Below, piece by piece: positions 21,871 through 34,300 of a stretch of 64,000 nucleotides of DNA. The DNA comes from Isoetes taiwanensis (taxonomy: Eukaryota > Streptophyta > Lycopodiopsida > Isoetales > Isoetaceae): NCBI GenBank assembly GCA_021234155.1, contig JAJEKV010000136.1, forward strand, positions 1,054,001-1,118,000, given 5' to 3'. Every line of letters begins with the position of its first letter. Position 1 is the first letter of the stretch. The position numbers and the translations under genes were made by a program. Under the pieces are notes generated by a model. That model was not told the DNA's origin, did no database searches, and saw only the letters and a list, made by a program, of their open reading frames with translations.

Positions 21871-22364
21871 CTGACATGAAAATTCCTAAAGAGTTAACTT
21901 CAGCCAAAGCAGGTAATTTTGCTTATTTGTGGTTTGATGGTGGTGTCTCCAAAAGGCTTAATGTGGCATCTTCTGCGGCTATTCTTAAGGATGCCTCCAA
22001 TAGGCTGTTGGCTAAAGTAGGAAGAATTTATCCAAATGTCACTTCTAATATGGCAGAGTACAAGGCATTAATTGCAGGTCTTCAAGAGGCAAGAAATCTA
22101 AACATCAGTGATGTTATCATCTTTGGAGATTCTCAGCTTGTCTGCAGGCAAATATCAAGAGAGTATCAGGCCAAGAGTGAAGACATGATGCAGCTTAGAG
22201 ATCAAGCTATGCTGGAACTAAGAAATTTTAAAACCTGGGAGCTTTGCCATGTGCCAAGGGAGCAAAATTGTGAAGCAGATTCACTATGCAAAAGTGTGCT
22301 ATTGGAACACTTAGCTGAGGGAGCAATTCAAGAAGATGAGCTTGAAAAGAAAGATCTGCAATAA
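21804..22364 (+). CDS. Archaeal-type RNase H with complete active site, upstream of RT
   Basis: The open frame of about 186 codons starts inside the protease tail. From about 21915 it is a full RNase H1-like domain. All four acidic residues are visible: Asp in FDGG (21936-21938), Glu in MAEY (22056-22058), Asp in GDSQ (22128-22130) and Asp in EADS (22278-22280). Plant Tat/Ogre elements are known to carry such an additional archaeal-type RNase H besides the native one. Here it sits between protease and RT. It would remove template RNA during cDNA synthesis. The frame ends at TAA (22362-22364) where copy A reads on with CAGCTG, so the stop may be an error at a CAG/CTG site. Confidence 0.88.
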   Translation: MKKKCCCHIRVESLKLNAVELEPDMKIPKELTSAKAGNFAYLWFDGGVSKRLNVASSAAILKDASNRLLAKVGRIYPNVTSNMAEYKALIAGLQEARNLNISDVIIFGDSQLVCRQISREYQAKSEDMMQLRDQAMLELRNFKTWELCHVPREQNCEADSLCKSVLLEHLAEGAIQEDELEKKDLQ

Positions 22365-22399
22365 ATTGTACCTATCACGGTAATCAATGCAAGTGAAGA

Positions 22400-23310
22400 C
22401 AAACAGGTAAAGGAGATCAAGGTAAACAAAAAGGGTCTAGATAGGGTATTGTATGTTGGTGATTTGTTTAAGGAGGAAGACAATACCTTTGTTACTGAAT
22501 TCTTTGATGATTGGAAGGATATCTTTGCTTGGGATTATGATGAGTTGGTTGGTGTTGATAAAAAGATTTGTGAGTTTGAAATCAAGATCAAGGAAGGTAT
22601 GAAACCTGTTATACAAAAACTAAGAAGGATTAATGCTTCCTTATTAGGTTTAATTAAGGATGAGTTATACAAAATGAAAGATGCAGGTGTGATTGCAGAA
22701 ATTGTAAATCCTGAGTGGCTATCTTGCATTGTTCCTGTTGAGAAGAAAAATAAAACTATCAGAATCTGCATAGATTATAGAGATCTAAACAAAGCCACTA
22801 TCAAAGATTGCTATCCATTGCCATTCCTGGAAGAAGTACTACATGCTGTGGCAGGGAAGGAAATTTACTCATTCTTAGATGGCTTTTCAGGTTTTAACCA
22901 AATAAGCATCAAGGAAAGTGATCAGCCAAAAACCTCATTCATTACACCTTGGGGAACATTTGCCATGAAAAGAATGCCATTTGGATTGATGAATGCATCG
23001 CAACATTCCAAAGAGCCATGGATACAATTTTCAAAGAAATGCACCGCCAATACTTTTCGTGTATTTCTAGATGACCTTTGTTTGGGAACTTCTCACGGAA
23101 AACATTTTTGTATGCTAACCTTCTTTGTTTGATTTGTGTAGAAAAGGAGGAGTAAGTCTGAACCCCAAAAAAGTGTATTTTTTATCCTCTAAGGGGAGAA
23201 TTGCTTGGGCATGTAGTATCTACAAACAGAATTCAAATATCTGAAAGTAAGGTTGAAGCCCTAAGGAAATTAGCACCTCCAAAAACTCTCAAGGGGTTAA
23301 AAGCTTCATG
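22400..23310 (+). pseudogene. Reverse transcriptase of TatL copy B (frame broken after the palm)
   Basis: A 227-codon frame (22449-23132) covers the region before RT (DIFAWDYDELVG) and fingers/palm motifs RICIDYRDLNKAT, SFLDGFSGFNQI and MPFGLMNAS. The catalytic FLDD is at 23064-23075. Two frame changes around 22995-23045 cancel, giving nonsense residues between. After 23132 small indels relative to copy A (near 23125, 23165, 23190, 23225, 23300) break the thumb. FLDD in place of YxDD occurs in both copies and is a family feature. Confidence 0.85.
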
Positions 23311-23890
23311 GGGATGACCAGCTTCTTGAGAATGTATGTCCTCATTTTTCCCACACTATGAGCCCAATTTCTAACCTCACAAAGGTTGGGAAATTCTCCA
23401 AAAGTGAAAGCAAACATATCCGGTAGATTGGGATGAGCGGTGCCAAGACTCTTTTGACAAGATCATTGAGGCCATTTGCAAATCTATCTTACTTAAACCC
23501 CACGATCTAGAGAAGCCCTTCAAAGCATATATCAGTGTCACAAAGAAGGCAATTGGTTTGGCCTTCTTTGCAAAGAGGATCATGTAATTGCTTTTGCAAG
23601 CAAAATGTGGTCGATCTTGAATTGAGATATATCAGATTGGAGAAAAGTGCAGAGCCTTGATGTTCTTAATAGAGAGACAAGGACATCTTCTTGAGAACAA
23701 TCAGGTGCAAGTGTTCATGAGACAAAATCCTTTCTCACTCCTCTTTGCAAAAAAACAACCAAAAGCCAAATTGTGCGGTGGGCTGTAAAATCCAAGCTTA
23801 TGATATTCTTTGTGAAGGTGGTAAAATTGATCGAGAACCCCAGCTCCTATCTTCCACATGTGTTGTTTGAGCATGAAGATCAAGATGATT
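23310..23890 (+). pseudogene. Degenerate gypsy-type RNase H of TatL copy B
   Basis: Counterpart of 1965-2530 in copy A, in several frames. Where readable it has the same non-catalytic residues (AYIS at about 23527). It carries many private indels. Examples: the CTGCTGCAAGAG of copy A reads CTTCTTTGCAAAGAG here, and TGTGCAGGTGGG reads TGTGCGGTGGG. These lie at CTG/CAG, so they should not be counted as evolutionary decay without checking reads. Confidence 0.7.
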
Positions 23891-23959
23891 TATGTAGTAA
23901 TGACAATCTAACAAACTTGATTTCTTTTGATGCGAGAAAATATTAAGCTGGCGGTTTGA

Positions 23960-25204
23960 CATAGAAACTATCTTGAGCAATGAGTTGCCCAAGAATTTGA
24001 GTGGCGGATCAAGAAAGAAGATTCAAAGACAAGTAAAAAAGTTCAGGCTAATTGAAGGGATCCTATGCAAAGTTGACAATGAAGGAGTCCTGTTGAGATG
24101 TGTGGATGAAGGCGAGGCCAAAATGATAATTGAAGCATGTCATGAGGGAGTTTGTGGAGGACACTTTTGCAGATACAACGCAAAAAAGATCCTAAGGTCG
24201 GGCTACTTTTGGCCCCTCTTTTTAAGGATTGTTATGAGACTATAAAATGTTGCCATAAATGTCGGATCTTTGGGAAAAAAGACCTTTAACCACCGGCCTA
24301 CGGCCGCCATAACTTCCCCTGGACCTTTCCAAATGTGGGGGTTGGATTTTATAGGCCCCATAGACCCACCTTCTTCGGCTCAACATCAGTTTATATTAGT
24401 TGCCACTGATTACTTTACCAAATGGGCAGAGGCAATTCCTTTGAGAGAAGCCAATGCTCAAGCCAACGCAAGATTTTACGCATGAAAATATTTGTGTCGA
24501 TTTGGCATTCCTTTCAAAATAGTTTTTGAGGCAGCGGTTCATCAACCATACAATTGCATTACTATTAGCCACCTTGAAAGTCAAGCATACCAAAAGTTCA
24601 TCCTATTACCCTTAGGGAAATGGCCAAGCAGAATCAACTAACAAGACTCTCAAATCTATCCTCAAAAAAACCATCAATGTTTCAAAAAAGGATTGGCACC
24701 TAAAACTCCATGATGCACTCTGGGCATATAGAACTACCATCAAAGTTGCCACAAAACACACTCCTTTCAGTTTGGTATATGGGATAGAGTCAGTGCTTAG
24801 AGCTTCCATCACTCAGACTGGCTTATCAGATTAATTTGGAGATGGATGAGGCTCTAAAAGACAGATTTGTGAGATTGATACAGCTTGAGGAGCATAGATA
24901 TGAGGCTGAGAATGCAGTAATGAGAAAAAAAGCTAAAGATATTGCAGCCTTCAAAGCAGCACACAAATTGCAGGGAGTCTTGAAAACAGGAGAGTTAGTG
25001 TTGAAGTGGAACAAGGCAAGGGAAGACATAGCATCCAAATTTGAGAATCTTTGGGAGGGACCATTTGAAGTGATAGGGACAGCTGGCAAGGATTCATATT
25101 GGCTGAAAGATATTACTGATGGCAGAGAATTGATGAACCCTATCAACATTGTGCACCTAAAAAGGTATTGGCAACAACATGTTGCCCTTGCTCTGTTCAA
25201 CTGA
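23960..25204 (+). pseudogene. Integrase of TatL copy B
   Basis: The zinc-finger region (ACHEGVCGG, about 24130-24250) is broken by small indels. The core is read from about 24300 (MWGLDFIGPIDPP) with the first catalytic Asp. The second Asp motif near 24530 is damaged relative to copy A. TAG at 24613-24615 precedes GNGQAES with the catalytic Glu. The C-terminal frame 24836-25204 is identical to 3491-3859. From about 24590 to 25204 the two copies are identical or nearly so, including the stop and the linker deletion. Confidence 0.82.
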
Positions 25205-25875
25205 GATCTTTATGGTAAGATGTAGCTAGGTTTAGTTAATGCATAGGGTAAAAGCAAATCAATTAAGCCTATTTTAGTAAGTCTAGTTCTGCCTTGAAGT
25301 TGTTATTCGTGTACTAATGAGTTTCTAAGTTTTGCAAGTACTAAAGGGCTATGCAGATTGTGATCAACTGAGGGAGTGAATTAATACTGATCATAGTTCC
25401 ATGCAGGTGCATCTGAACATGTCATTCACACATCTCTTCCACTGCATCATATTATTCTTCATCATCTGAAGTTGCTGCCATTGCCTCCACACCAGCAACT
25501 CATTCAAACTAACAAGCTTTATCTTCACATGCAGGTGCATCCTTATGTTTGCCTCCATCTCTCACCTGATCAAGAGTTGACCTCATTACATCAGAAAACT
25601 CATACATTTTCATAAATGTCCCAAAAGTCTTTGTCATTCCACCATCTGCGACTTCTCATAACTAAAAAGATTTATTTTCCATGCAGGTTCATCTGAAGGT
25701 AACATCATATGTACATTCATAATACCAAATCTGTCACCTTCAAGTCCATATATGAGGTCATTGAGTTGCCAACCATACTCTCACATTGGCTTATTTTTGG
25801 AGCTATGTCAAGAGTTACCAAACAATTTGGTCAAAAAATTTTGGTAGACCAGCCTTCTCTTTTAGTTTGGCATAA
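25205..25875 (+). other. Noncoding stretch before 3' LTR of copy B
   Basis: Matches 3860-4526, with the repeated TGCAGGT motif. The last 250 bases hold several CTG/CAG-centred differences from copy A (for example at 25624 and 25793). No gene is present. Confidence 0.6.
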
Positions 25876-28310
25876 TCTTTGCCATGCCATGGCAGCATGC
25901 AAGAAACAAGCACATATTTACACTAATCCTCTCAGTTTGATTCACTTTGCAAGACATTAGGGAAGTGCTTCACTAGCATACATCACAGTTTGAAGAGCAA
26001 AGGAAGGACAATTGACTCAAGTCACTCAAGAGATACAAGAGGTCAAACAAGCAAAGGAAGTGAAGAGAAGAAGAGAAAGAACCCCTTGAAGAGCATTCCA
26101 TGGTATGTAACCATTTGTGATCTTGGTATATTTGGCATTTTGATCCCCATCTACTCCACCATCCCAAATACCATTGAACCTTGACTCCTTGCTCATACAC
26201 CTCCCAAAGTCAAACTTGACCTTGAAAGTTCTTTCTAGTCAAAATACACCTTCATGAAACACCCACTTGCTTCATCATCCAATAGTTGAAGAGAGACTTG
26301 ACTAAGTCATGATTTTGCTCATGAAGTCAACATCCCATGCAACTTGAGCAAAAATAAAAGAGGGTTGCAAAATCCCTAAAGGGAAATGCTCAAAATTCAA
26401 GCATGCCCAAGGAGATACCTCAAAGTTGCTCCATAAAATTTTTTGGCTTCCAAATGAGCACTTGATAAGCCAAGTCCCTCTACACCTCACTTCACACATC
26501 AAGTCATCATACCCATCACCATTCTAGCCATTTCATCTCAAACTCTCATTCAAATCAAAATTCATTTCAAAAACATCAAGAATAGCATCATTGTTGCCAC
26601 ATCACCCTTGACACCTCATCATTTCACACACATCATCTCCACATCATTCAAAATTTTGACTAGAGAGAATTTTCAAATTCAAGTGGGTCGACACGTCATC
26701 ATTCCCATTGGCCACGTCACACCACCTAGCCATGTCATCACTTTCAAATGCCACTTCATTCACTCCTTAAAAAGATTCCCCTACAAAAAAAGAATTTTGA
26801 GAAAAGGCCTTATTTTAGGCATTATATATGTTTTCTAGGGAATCGTGCCATAGGGCTTAAGGGGTGTAAAAAATTTTCCTATCTACCCCCTTAGCCTAAT
26901 TTCTCCTTCCGCCAATCTCCCCACGCGTGGAGCATCCGGGGTGTGGGGGGGATGGAGGTACCGGATCCCACGTGGACCTTTGCTTAATAATCGAAAAAAG
27001 AATTGATTTTTTACCCTTATATACCTTGTCTCCTAAATTCAATGGGGCACTGTGGGATATTTAGCTTCGAACCGCCAAAACCTAAATCACGGAAAGCGCC
27101 AAGATCCGTTCAATCCGGCCAAAGCAGACCATTAAATCACTACCCAAAGTGGCGAGAATCATCATGTTTAATACCATGAATGCTTAGTGCGAGCTAAAAG
27201 AGGAAAGATTGGAAGGAAGTAATAAAATCTCAGCGGCGAAGCCTTCTACAAAAGGGTTTTTTACGCCTGAAGATTACGGAGGGCTTTGAGGCAAAGAAGG
27301 ACTCTTGGCTTTGAAGAAGGGCCCGCTTGATAATCCGAGCTTGATTCGACCTCCTATGTTTACCTTTGATCCGGATTATTGACTCAATTTTTTCGGATTT
27401 TTATGTATACCTATTTGATCCACGTGCCCAAGACCCCGAGCTTGGGATATTACATTGTATCTTACGAGTGGCCCGATTATATTGAAAATCCGACCTTTGT
27501 AGCAATTTATTTGAGTTGCATTGTGATCTTTTCCCATAAGCAAAATTGTTATAGACTGAGTATCCAGTGCCTGTACAAATTGTCAGCTGTGTGTTCTCTG
27601 CCTATGTTGCAAATCCTTAGAGAGTGCGAAAGCCAAACCCCTATCAAGGCAAATTGCGGTGTCAATACAAGCTAGCATTGTCAAATCATGAGGTATTGCA
27701 CAACAAGCATGGACACGAGGAGAGCAACTATCTGAGCATCAATCCTGCCAAACTAAATGTGTGAAACTAGGCAATACTAGACACGCACATAGTCCATCTT
27801 TAGAAAACATTTTCTTTCAAGATTATTCTCTTCTCATAGTCTTAGGCTAAAAGTTACCAAAAGAAAAATTAGGTCCCTTCTTGTCAAAAAGAAAAGTTGG
27901 CCCACGTGTCTTGAGACAAATCTGAAAAAAATAGAGTTGGTATCTCCAGAAAATTCATTGCCAATATCGAGTTCCAAATTTCAGCTCTCTGTTAGGGACA
28001 TTGACCAAAAATTGACTGGGTCAGTGATCTGATTTATGCCTACCTAGCCTACTCGACCTCATTTGAGTTTTTGCAGTCTGTTGGTGTCAAGTGTTGAGCA
28101 TCTTGTAGAAAGATATCCACACCCATAGCTTCATAGATCACATGCTGCTAGTTATTTTGTGAAGCAGACTTTTTTATCTTCAGGGAAACACACTCCTAGT
28201 GAACTTTTGTGCATTTATTCTGGAACCTTTGCACTCAGAGTGGTTGCCTTAAGCAACCTAGAGGTTCTAAACCACTGAGGTTGAAGGTTTTGCCAGGAAC
28301 ACCTTCAACA
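25876..28310 (+). repeat. 3' LTR of TatL copy B, with about 72-bp deletion
   Basis: Ends TTCAACA, followed by CTTTT. The first bases read TCTTTGCC where the other LTRs have TGCTGCC, probably an error at CTG. About 72 bases (copy A 5421-5497) are missing at about 26769, between A-rich ends. Further CTG/CAG-centred differences cluster at 26880-27480 and 27900-28060. The remainder is nearly identical to the other LTRs. Confidence 0.9.
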
Positions 28311-31300
28311 CTTTTGAAAAAAAAACGACCATCTAGATAGTGTTCCAAAAGCTCGGGATCAGAAGTTGCAAGCACCATGCAGTATTCATGTTGCATAGCC
28401 CAGCAGGCAAACCATGCATTACAATGTTCTTTCCAACACCTTTTCGAACACCGAAAAGATTCAAACCATGGCAAGCGCGAGAAAAGGATACATATCCTCA
28501 TCCATGTGATGCACTTTGATGATATAGTGGAGATGTCATAATATTGAAGAGGTTAAAAACTTGTCTCTCGTAGTTTTGACTCTTAGGCTGTAAGTGGATT
28601 TTTGTATCTGTTCCAAGCTCTCCCAAGTAATAGCACTAATGGCAAGCCCCCACACTTTGAAACCATATAATAAAAACGAGCTCTACCAATGCTGCAGAAA
28701 ACAAGTGGCCTTTACGTGACCAATCATGAATCTCTATGGAAAATAATTATTTTGCATTGCATAGAGTGTCCTCAACCAATAGTCACATGCTTGATGATAC
28801 ATTATTCAGAAGGTGTGTTCTTATAAAATTCTATACCAAGATACTTGTCGCTATTTATGACCAATTCTAGGTTATTGTTAATGGGATCGCTTTGACCAGG
28901 AGTGCAAGATTTGCATATATATTTGGATTCATCTTTATTTTACTATTATAGAACACTACTATCTTTGGGAACCTTGTCAACCATTCATGCATTGTAAAGT
29001 GTCAAAGACTTGACTCCACAAAACTCAATCATTCTTCCATGCCCATATTAATTCCTCAACTAATCTGCATCATTATGTGTCCACTAAATTTCATTATCTC
29101 CAATCACTAAATGGCATGCCCCCTTTTTTTCCGCATCGTCACATTGCAGTCCAAAAGTTGGCCAACAAACTATTCCCTTATCTAAAAAGAAAGAAAAAGT
29201 AACTAACAGTAGGGCAGGCTTGGGGCAAAGGGTGGGTTGGATGGGAAGAAAGAGGGTGAAGGACACATGAAGGAAAATATAGAGCAGAAGATAAGATGAT
29301 GTGAAAAGACATGAGCAGAAGAAGGAGCTCGATATGTATCTAACATGTAGATAGACCTTAAATGCTAGAATAGTTTAGGTGGAATAATAATTTGCTTAAA
29401 ATTTTGAACAAGTTGTTAGATCATAGTCTTTTATGTTCTACCTCCGATATTGTAAAAGATGGTTTGAGATTGCAATGGTTGGATTTAGGGAAATTTTGGA
29501 AGATCTGAGGATAGGGTCTAAATTTTTTTGCAAAACTATTTTGACTTCAAGGATAGGCTATAGTTGGCGTTGATGCAAATATGTTGACGTGGAGAAATCT
29601 ATTTGATAGTTGTAAATGGAAGAGAGTGTAAGCATATATTTCTGTAAAGCAGACATGGTGTAAAAGCCTCTAATGTTAAAAGCTCTCTTCAGATTACTTG
29701 AGAATGCATTAGATGTTGTCAAGATTCCTTAGGTTCCTTAGATTACCTCAAAATGCTAGAAGTTCCCTATGCTCCTTATTGAATTTCCTACCCTAACGTA
29801 AGACTTCATCATCTACAGTTGGCTCTTCCTATCTATTGATTGAAATCGATCACGAAAATTAGCAAAGCAACAATCGCCTTAATGATGAGTTATTATGCAT
29901 ACTCACTCAACAACTAGGTGATGAGTTTGTCAAGTACTTCTACCAATAATTACAAGATAAGATGTTGGCGTATCTCAGATGGGAGGGACCTCGATCTTAG
30001 AATATGGACGCATTTACACCTTAACAATAAGGACAATAGCTAAAGCACCTTTGACAAAAGAATAGTTCAAGGAAATACTCAAGCTATTCAAGGACAAGAG
30101 TAGATCCGGTTCTTCAACTCAAGGGTCGGGCCATGCGGATATAAAGATTCATCATCCTCGACATCATAATTATCAAGAAAGAGAGCTACGATGCATTACT
30201 CATCCTAGAGATGCACAAGTATGGAGGACAAAGGCAAATCAAAAAGCTGGAGAAGCGACCACGATACCAACAGAGGAGGACTTGATGTGGGAGACATTGA
30301 TGGATCGAGTATTATTTTTAGCTGCCAAGACAAAGAATTTAACATGAAAGATCTTCTTCAATGGCATCATCATCGGGCTTTTGGGAAGGCACATAGAAGA
30401 CTTCATGCCATCAACTACATCATTAAAGCCATCAGCAATGGGGGCCCCTTAATGAAGAAAGCCAATTTTGACATGGAGGAGGAGCACACTTTCAAGGAGG
30501 CCTGAGTCTCAAGCAACTTGAAAGAATGTTACCGGGTTGCCGTAGGCAACAAGTGGACGAGCTTCTAGCAAGATCGATAAGCTATCCCGAATAGGTCAAC
30601 AAGTGGATTATACCATCGGATGGGATCGAGAAGCATTTCAGGATAGATTTTCCACTCAAAGGATCACCCCAAGAATTAAGCTAATCCTCAACGATTGGGA
30701 CATACAGGACTTCATGCCGTCAACTACATCGTCAAAGCCATCATTAATAGGGGCCCTTAGCTTGAAGAAAGCCAATTTCGACATCGAGGGAGGAGCACAC
30801 TTTCAAGGAGTGCGGAGTCTCGAGCAACTTGAAAGAACATTACTTGGTTGCTTCATAGGCAACAAGTGGATGAGCTTCTACCAAGCTTCGATAAGCTAGG
30901 GTCATATAGTCGAATATGTCGAATAAGATAAGCATATGGATGATATCGTCCATGATGGGATCGAAGCAGCATTTTGGGATAGATTCTTCACTCAAAGGAT
31001 AAGCCCCAAGAATTAAGCTAATCCTCAATGATTGGGAAGGAAATGCTCTAGAGTAACTATAGCTATACATGATTGATTATAGTTGAAGAGTAGCCTTGAG
31101 CTATGACCATCTAAATATTTCAAGCAAAGCCTCGAACTATGACCACATATAATATTTAGACATATATATTGCTATAAAATTCAATAATGCCCCCCTTTTT
31201 TTTTTTTTTTTTTTTGGAAGGACGCTGAGACTCTTTTTATTGACAAGAACAAAGGCGCCAATACACAATGCAGAGGCAGGGAATAAAACCCTAGTGGATA

Positions 31301-34300
31301 GGCTGACCCAACTAGGCAAAAACACCCGATCTATGCATAAGAAGAACACCGTAAATACATCACGCCAAATTATCTCTTTTTTATCATCAGCTAGAGATGA
31401 GCAGCGATAAGCTTTAGTGATCTTCTGGCGAGCACAACGGAGAATCTGCTGATCGAGATGTGTGCACCTTGGAAAATACAGCGTCGCCTACGCCAAATAG
31501 ACCACAAAAATCCAGCTAGAAGCAAGATGAAATGCCAGCTTACGCCAAGTTAGGCCAAGCAGGGGGATAAAGTGCAAGTAGGATCTCGGCTAGTGAGAGA
31601 CCTGCCGAAAAGAGTGAGCAACCACGCCCAAGCAAGCCGTAGATGATCGCTCAAGAAGAAGCGGTGTTCAATAGTTTCAACACATTGGCCCCAGAGAGGG
31701 GGCAGCGATCACGAGACTCTAGGGTTCATCTTGTGAACCAAGACATCCACTCGAGCACATTTATGGAGAATTTGCCATCCAGTGCCCGACACTTTAGGGT
31801 GGAGCAATTTATCCCATGTCCACATCCAAACACTTTTCCTTTGTGGTTGAGGAACACGAAGATGCCGGTGATGGGATGGGGAAGAGGCTCACAATCTAAA
31901 AGCGACACATGCGTTAGAAGAAACAAATTTTTTGGGCTTAACACGTGCATCACATATCCAAATAGACACATCAACCTGTGGTTGATGCACATTGGATGGC
32001 AAAAACTCAGCCACACCAGCCCAGATTTGTCGATCCCACCTGTATAACAGAAATCTCGAGTATGAAAAACCTCCCATGACAAAAGATCTTATAGGGCCAG
32101 ATCCTGGGATTTGGGATTGCAAGAAGAGAGAGAGGTACATATTTTTCGTTATCCCTGAGAAAGAGGTTGAGGATGCATTGACCATTGACCAAAGTACAGG
32201 GACATCACCGTATATTGGCTTTTAGGCTCAATATGTCTTGTTTTTAGAATTAATTGTTCCTATCCGGTGACCATGGGCTTTTTACATTTCCTATCTGGCC
32301 TATTGTGGAGCTCTAAATAAGAGAGGGATAACACCCTGGAACGAGGGTGTTATGCCCTATTATAATAACGAGCGAGCGTCATCGGTGTCTTTGCAATTCA
32401 AAACATTGAAGCTTTCAATGTGCTAGAAAAAATATCTCTACACAGCTAGTTGGTCAAATGGTCGCAAATAAAAACCCCTACAAAATTACACAAGTCAATT
32501 CTGTTTTGTTAATTAAGTAATGTTTTACACATTGGAACAAAAACGTCCCAAAGAGAAATCGGTGACTTTTCACAGTCACTCCTTTGGGGATCTACGTGTT
32601 GGCTGTGATGGCAACACAGATTCTAGGCCCTTTGGCAATAGAGTGAGATACATATGAGCCTAGCGTGTTGGCAATAGACTTTAGGAACTCCGGGACTAGT
32701 AGGTCTGGTGGAAGATACTCTATTTCAAACCAGCAAGGGATTTTGATAGCGGAAAGCTTATTAGGGAGAAAGCCTGGCATGTAAAACTGGTACAAAATGA
32801 AGCCTCACGCAAATGGGTGCTGCGCACGGGCAACTAATCTATCCACATTTTGCTTCTTTGTCAAACATGATGAGAAAAAGTTGTTACCCGGTGCCTTTAG
32901 CGATTGGTGTTGGGGCAAACCTAACCTCTTGGTGGTGATAGCCATGAGTTTAACCTGCCTTGAGGTCCGGGAAGCCCCCCAATAAAAGCCCCCACCATTG
33001 GCCTTGAGATCAAACTTTCCAGATACCTTTTGTGCATCTCGTGATCAATTTCAACCATTGGGAAATTATCTTCTGTCTGCACATTAATGCCATTGACCAA
33101 TCCAAGCTCATTATTTGTAGTAACTACCCCAGAATTCTGAACGAGACCTTTCTGTAATGCTTGGAGAGCCTCCGTGACTCTTGGACTTCTGTTAGTAGCA
33201 TGGGTTTGCTTTTGAATCCACTCAGAGAATCTCGGCTTGTTCACTATTCTCACTGAATCCTGTCCATTCCAAGCTGTACCCTTTGGATGATTCACCCTGT
33301 TTTGTGTAAAATTCCCTTGGCTAGCATCATTCCCATCATTATGATGCTCTGATCCAATATTCTTTCCCCTGTTTACTGCCCTGCTTTCTAGAGATGAATA
33401 ATCCACCTCGATTTCTTTCTTATTTACTTCGGTTTCTACTTCTTCCATAGGTGAAGCTTCCGTGGATGATTCTGACCTGCTAGATTGTATGGGTATTCCC
33501 TATCCATATGCTCTGCCTCCTGTCCCTGCCCCTAACATTGCATCTTTCACTTTCTGGATAGCTCCGATAGCGCAAACGCTTGCCTTGGCAGCCAGATCAC
33601 CCCCTGCAGTTGCTTTACCTACTCCATTGTATTGTGCTCTCTTTGGGGAATGGTCTATACCCTGTGAAGCAGGAGCGGCAGCAAAAGGGCCTAGAATTAT
33701 ATCAGATGGATTAGGGAGATGATTTACCTTGCACTGGGCAGAAGCCCCAATTACTGGGTAAGGATTGATGGAAGCCCCATCCTCTGGGGACGATTTTCCG
33801 GCCCCTGAATCGGTCCATTTGGCTGTTGTCCAGCCTGAACTGATGCTGGCAGGGCGAGTAGGAGGCCATGGGGCCCTGTTGTGCACTCCTGAGTCTAACC
33901 CAGGTCGGTTCCCAGCAGTCGCCAAGGCTGCCGCTTCTGCTGCATCTTCGACCTGCACCATATTCTTTACACCGTATTCTTGGCCATCAATCTGTCTCCC
34001 AGCAACTATAGCATCAACTTGGGCTGCAAATTTTCGCCTGATCTCTGCCAGCTTATTATGTAGAGCCCCATTCTTCTCATTTCTTCCTCCACTATTATTC
34101 CTTTCTATCTCAGCATTTTTCCTTGTCTGGAGCTCACAACTAACATCGATTCCGCTCAATCCCTCACCGGAAGTTGGGGCTTTTGCCTCATTTGCATGTG
34201 TTACGGGTTTTAGCAGAGCTGGGCAATTAATGGAAACATTACCTGGGCCCCCTCGATCTGGGTCTGCCTCTGAAGCTGCTTGCCGAGCTGCAGCTGAAGC

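Larger units (their letters stand above)
17370..28310 (+). mobile_element. TatL copy B: complete Ty3/gypsy dual-RNase H retrotransposon
   Basis: Length is 10941 bp with two LTRs (2517 and 2435 bp), a primer-binding site, gag with zinc knuckles, protease, archaeal-type RNase H, RT, degenerate RNase H, and integrase. CTTTT stands directly outside both ends (17365-17369 and 28311-28315), a 5-bp target duplication. Empty sites at 9080-9084 and 36640-36644 show the uninterrupted sequence. The coding region is broken by one stop and one deletion shared with copy A, plus many private small changes. As read here it cannot make a full polyprotein. Confidence 0.93.

Noticed and set aside
22362-22364. 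TAA separating the upstream RNase H from RT as an evolved expression signal
   Set aside because: Copy A reads CAGCTG here and continues in frame; the stop sits at a CAG/CTG site in copy B where errors are common.
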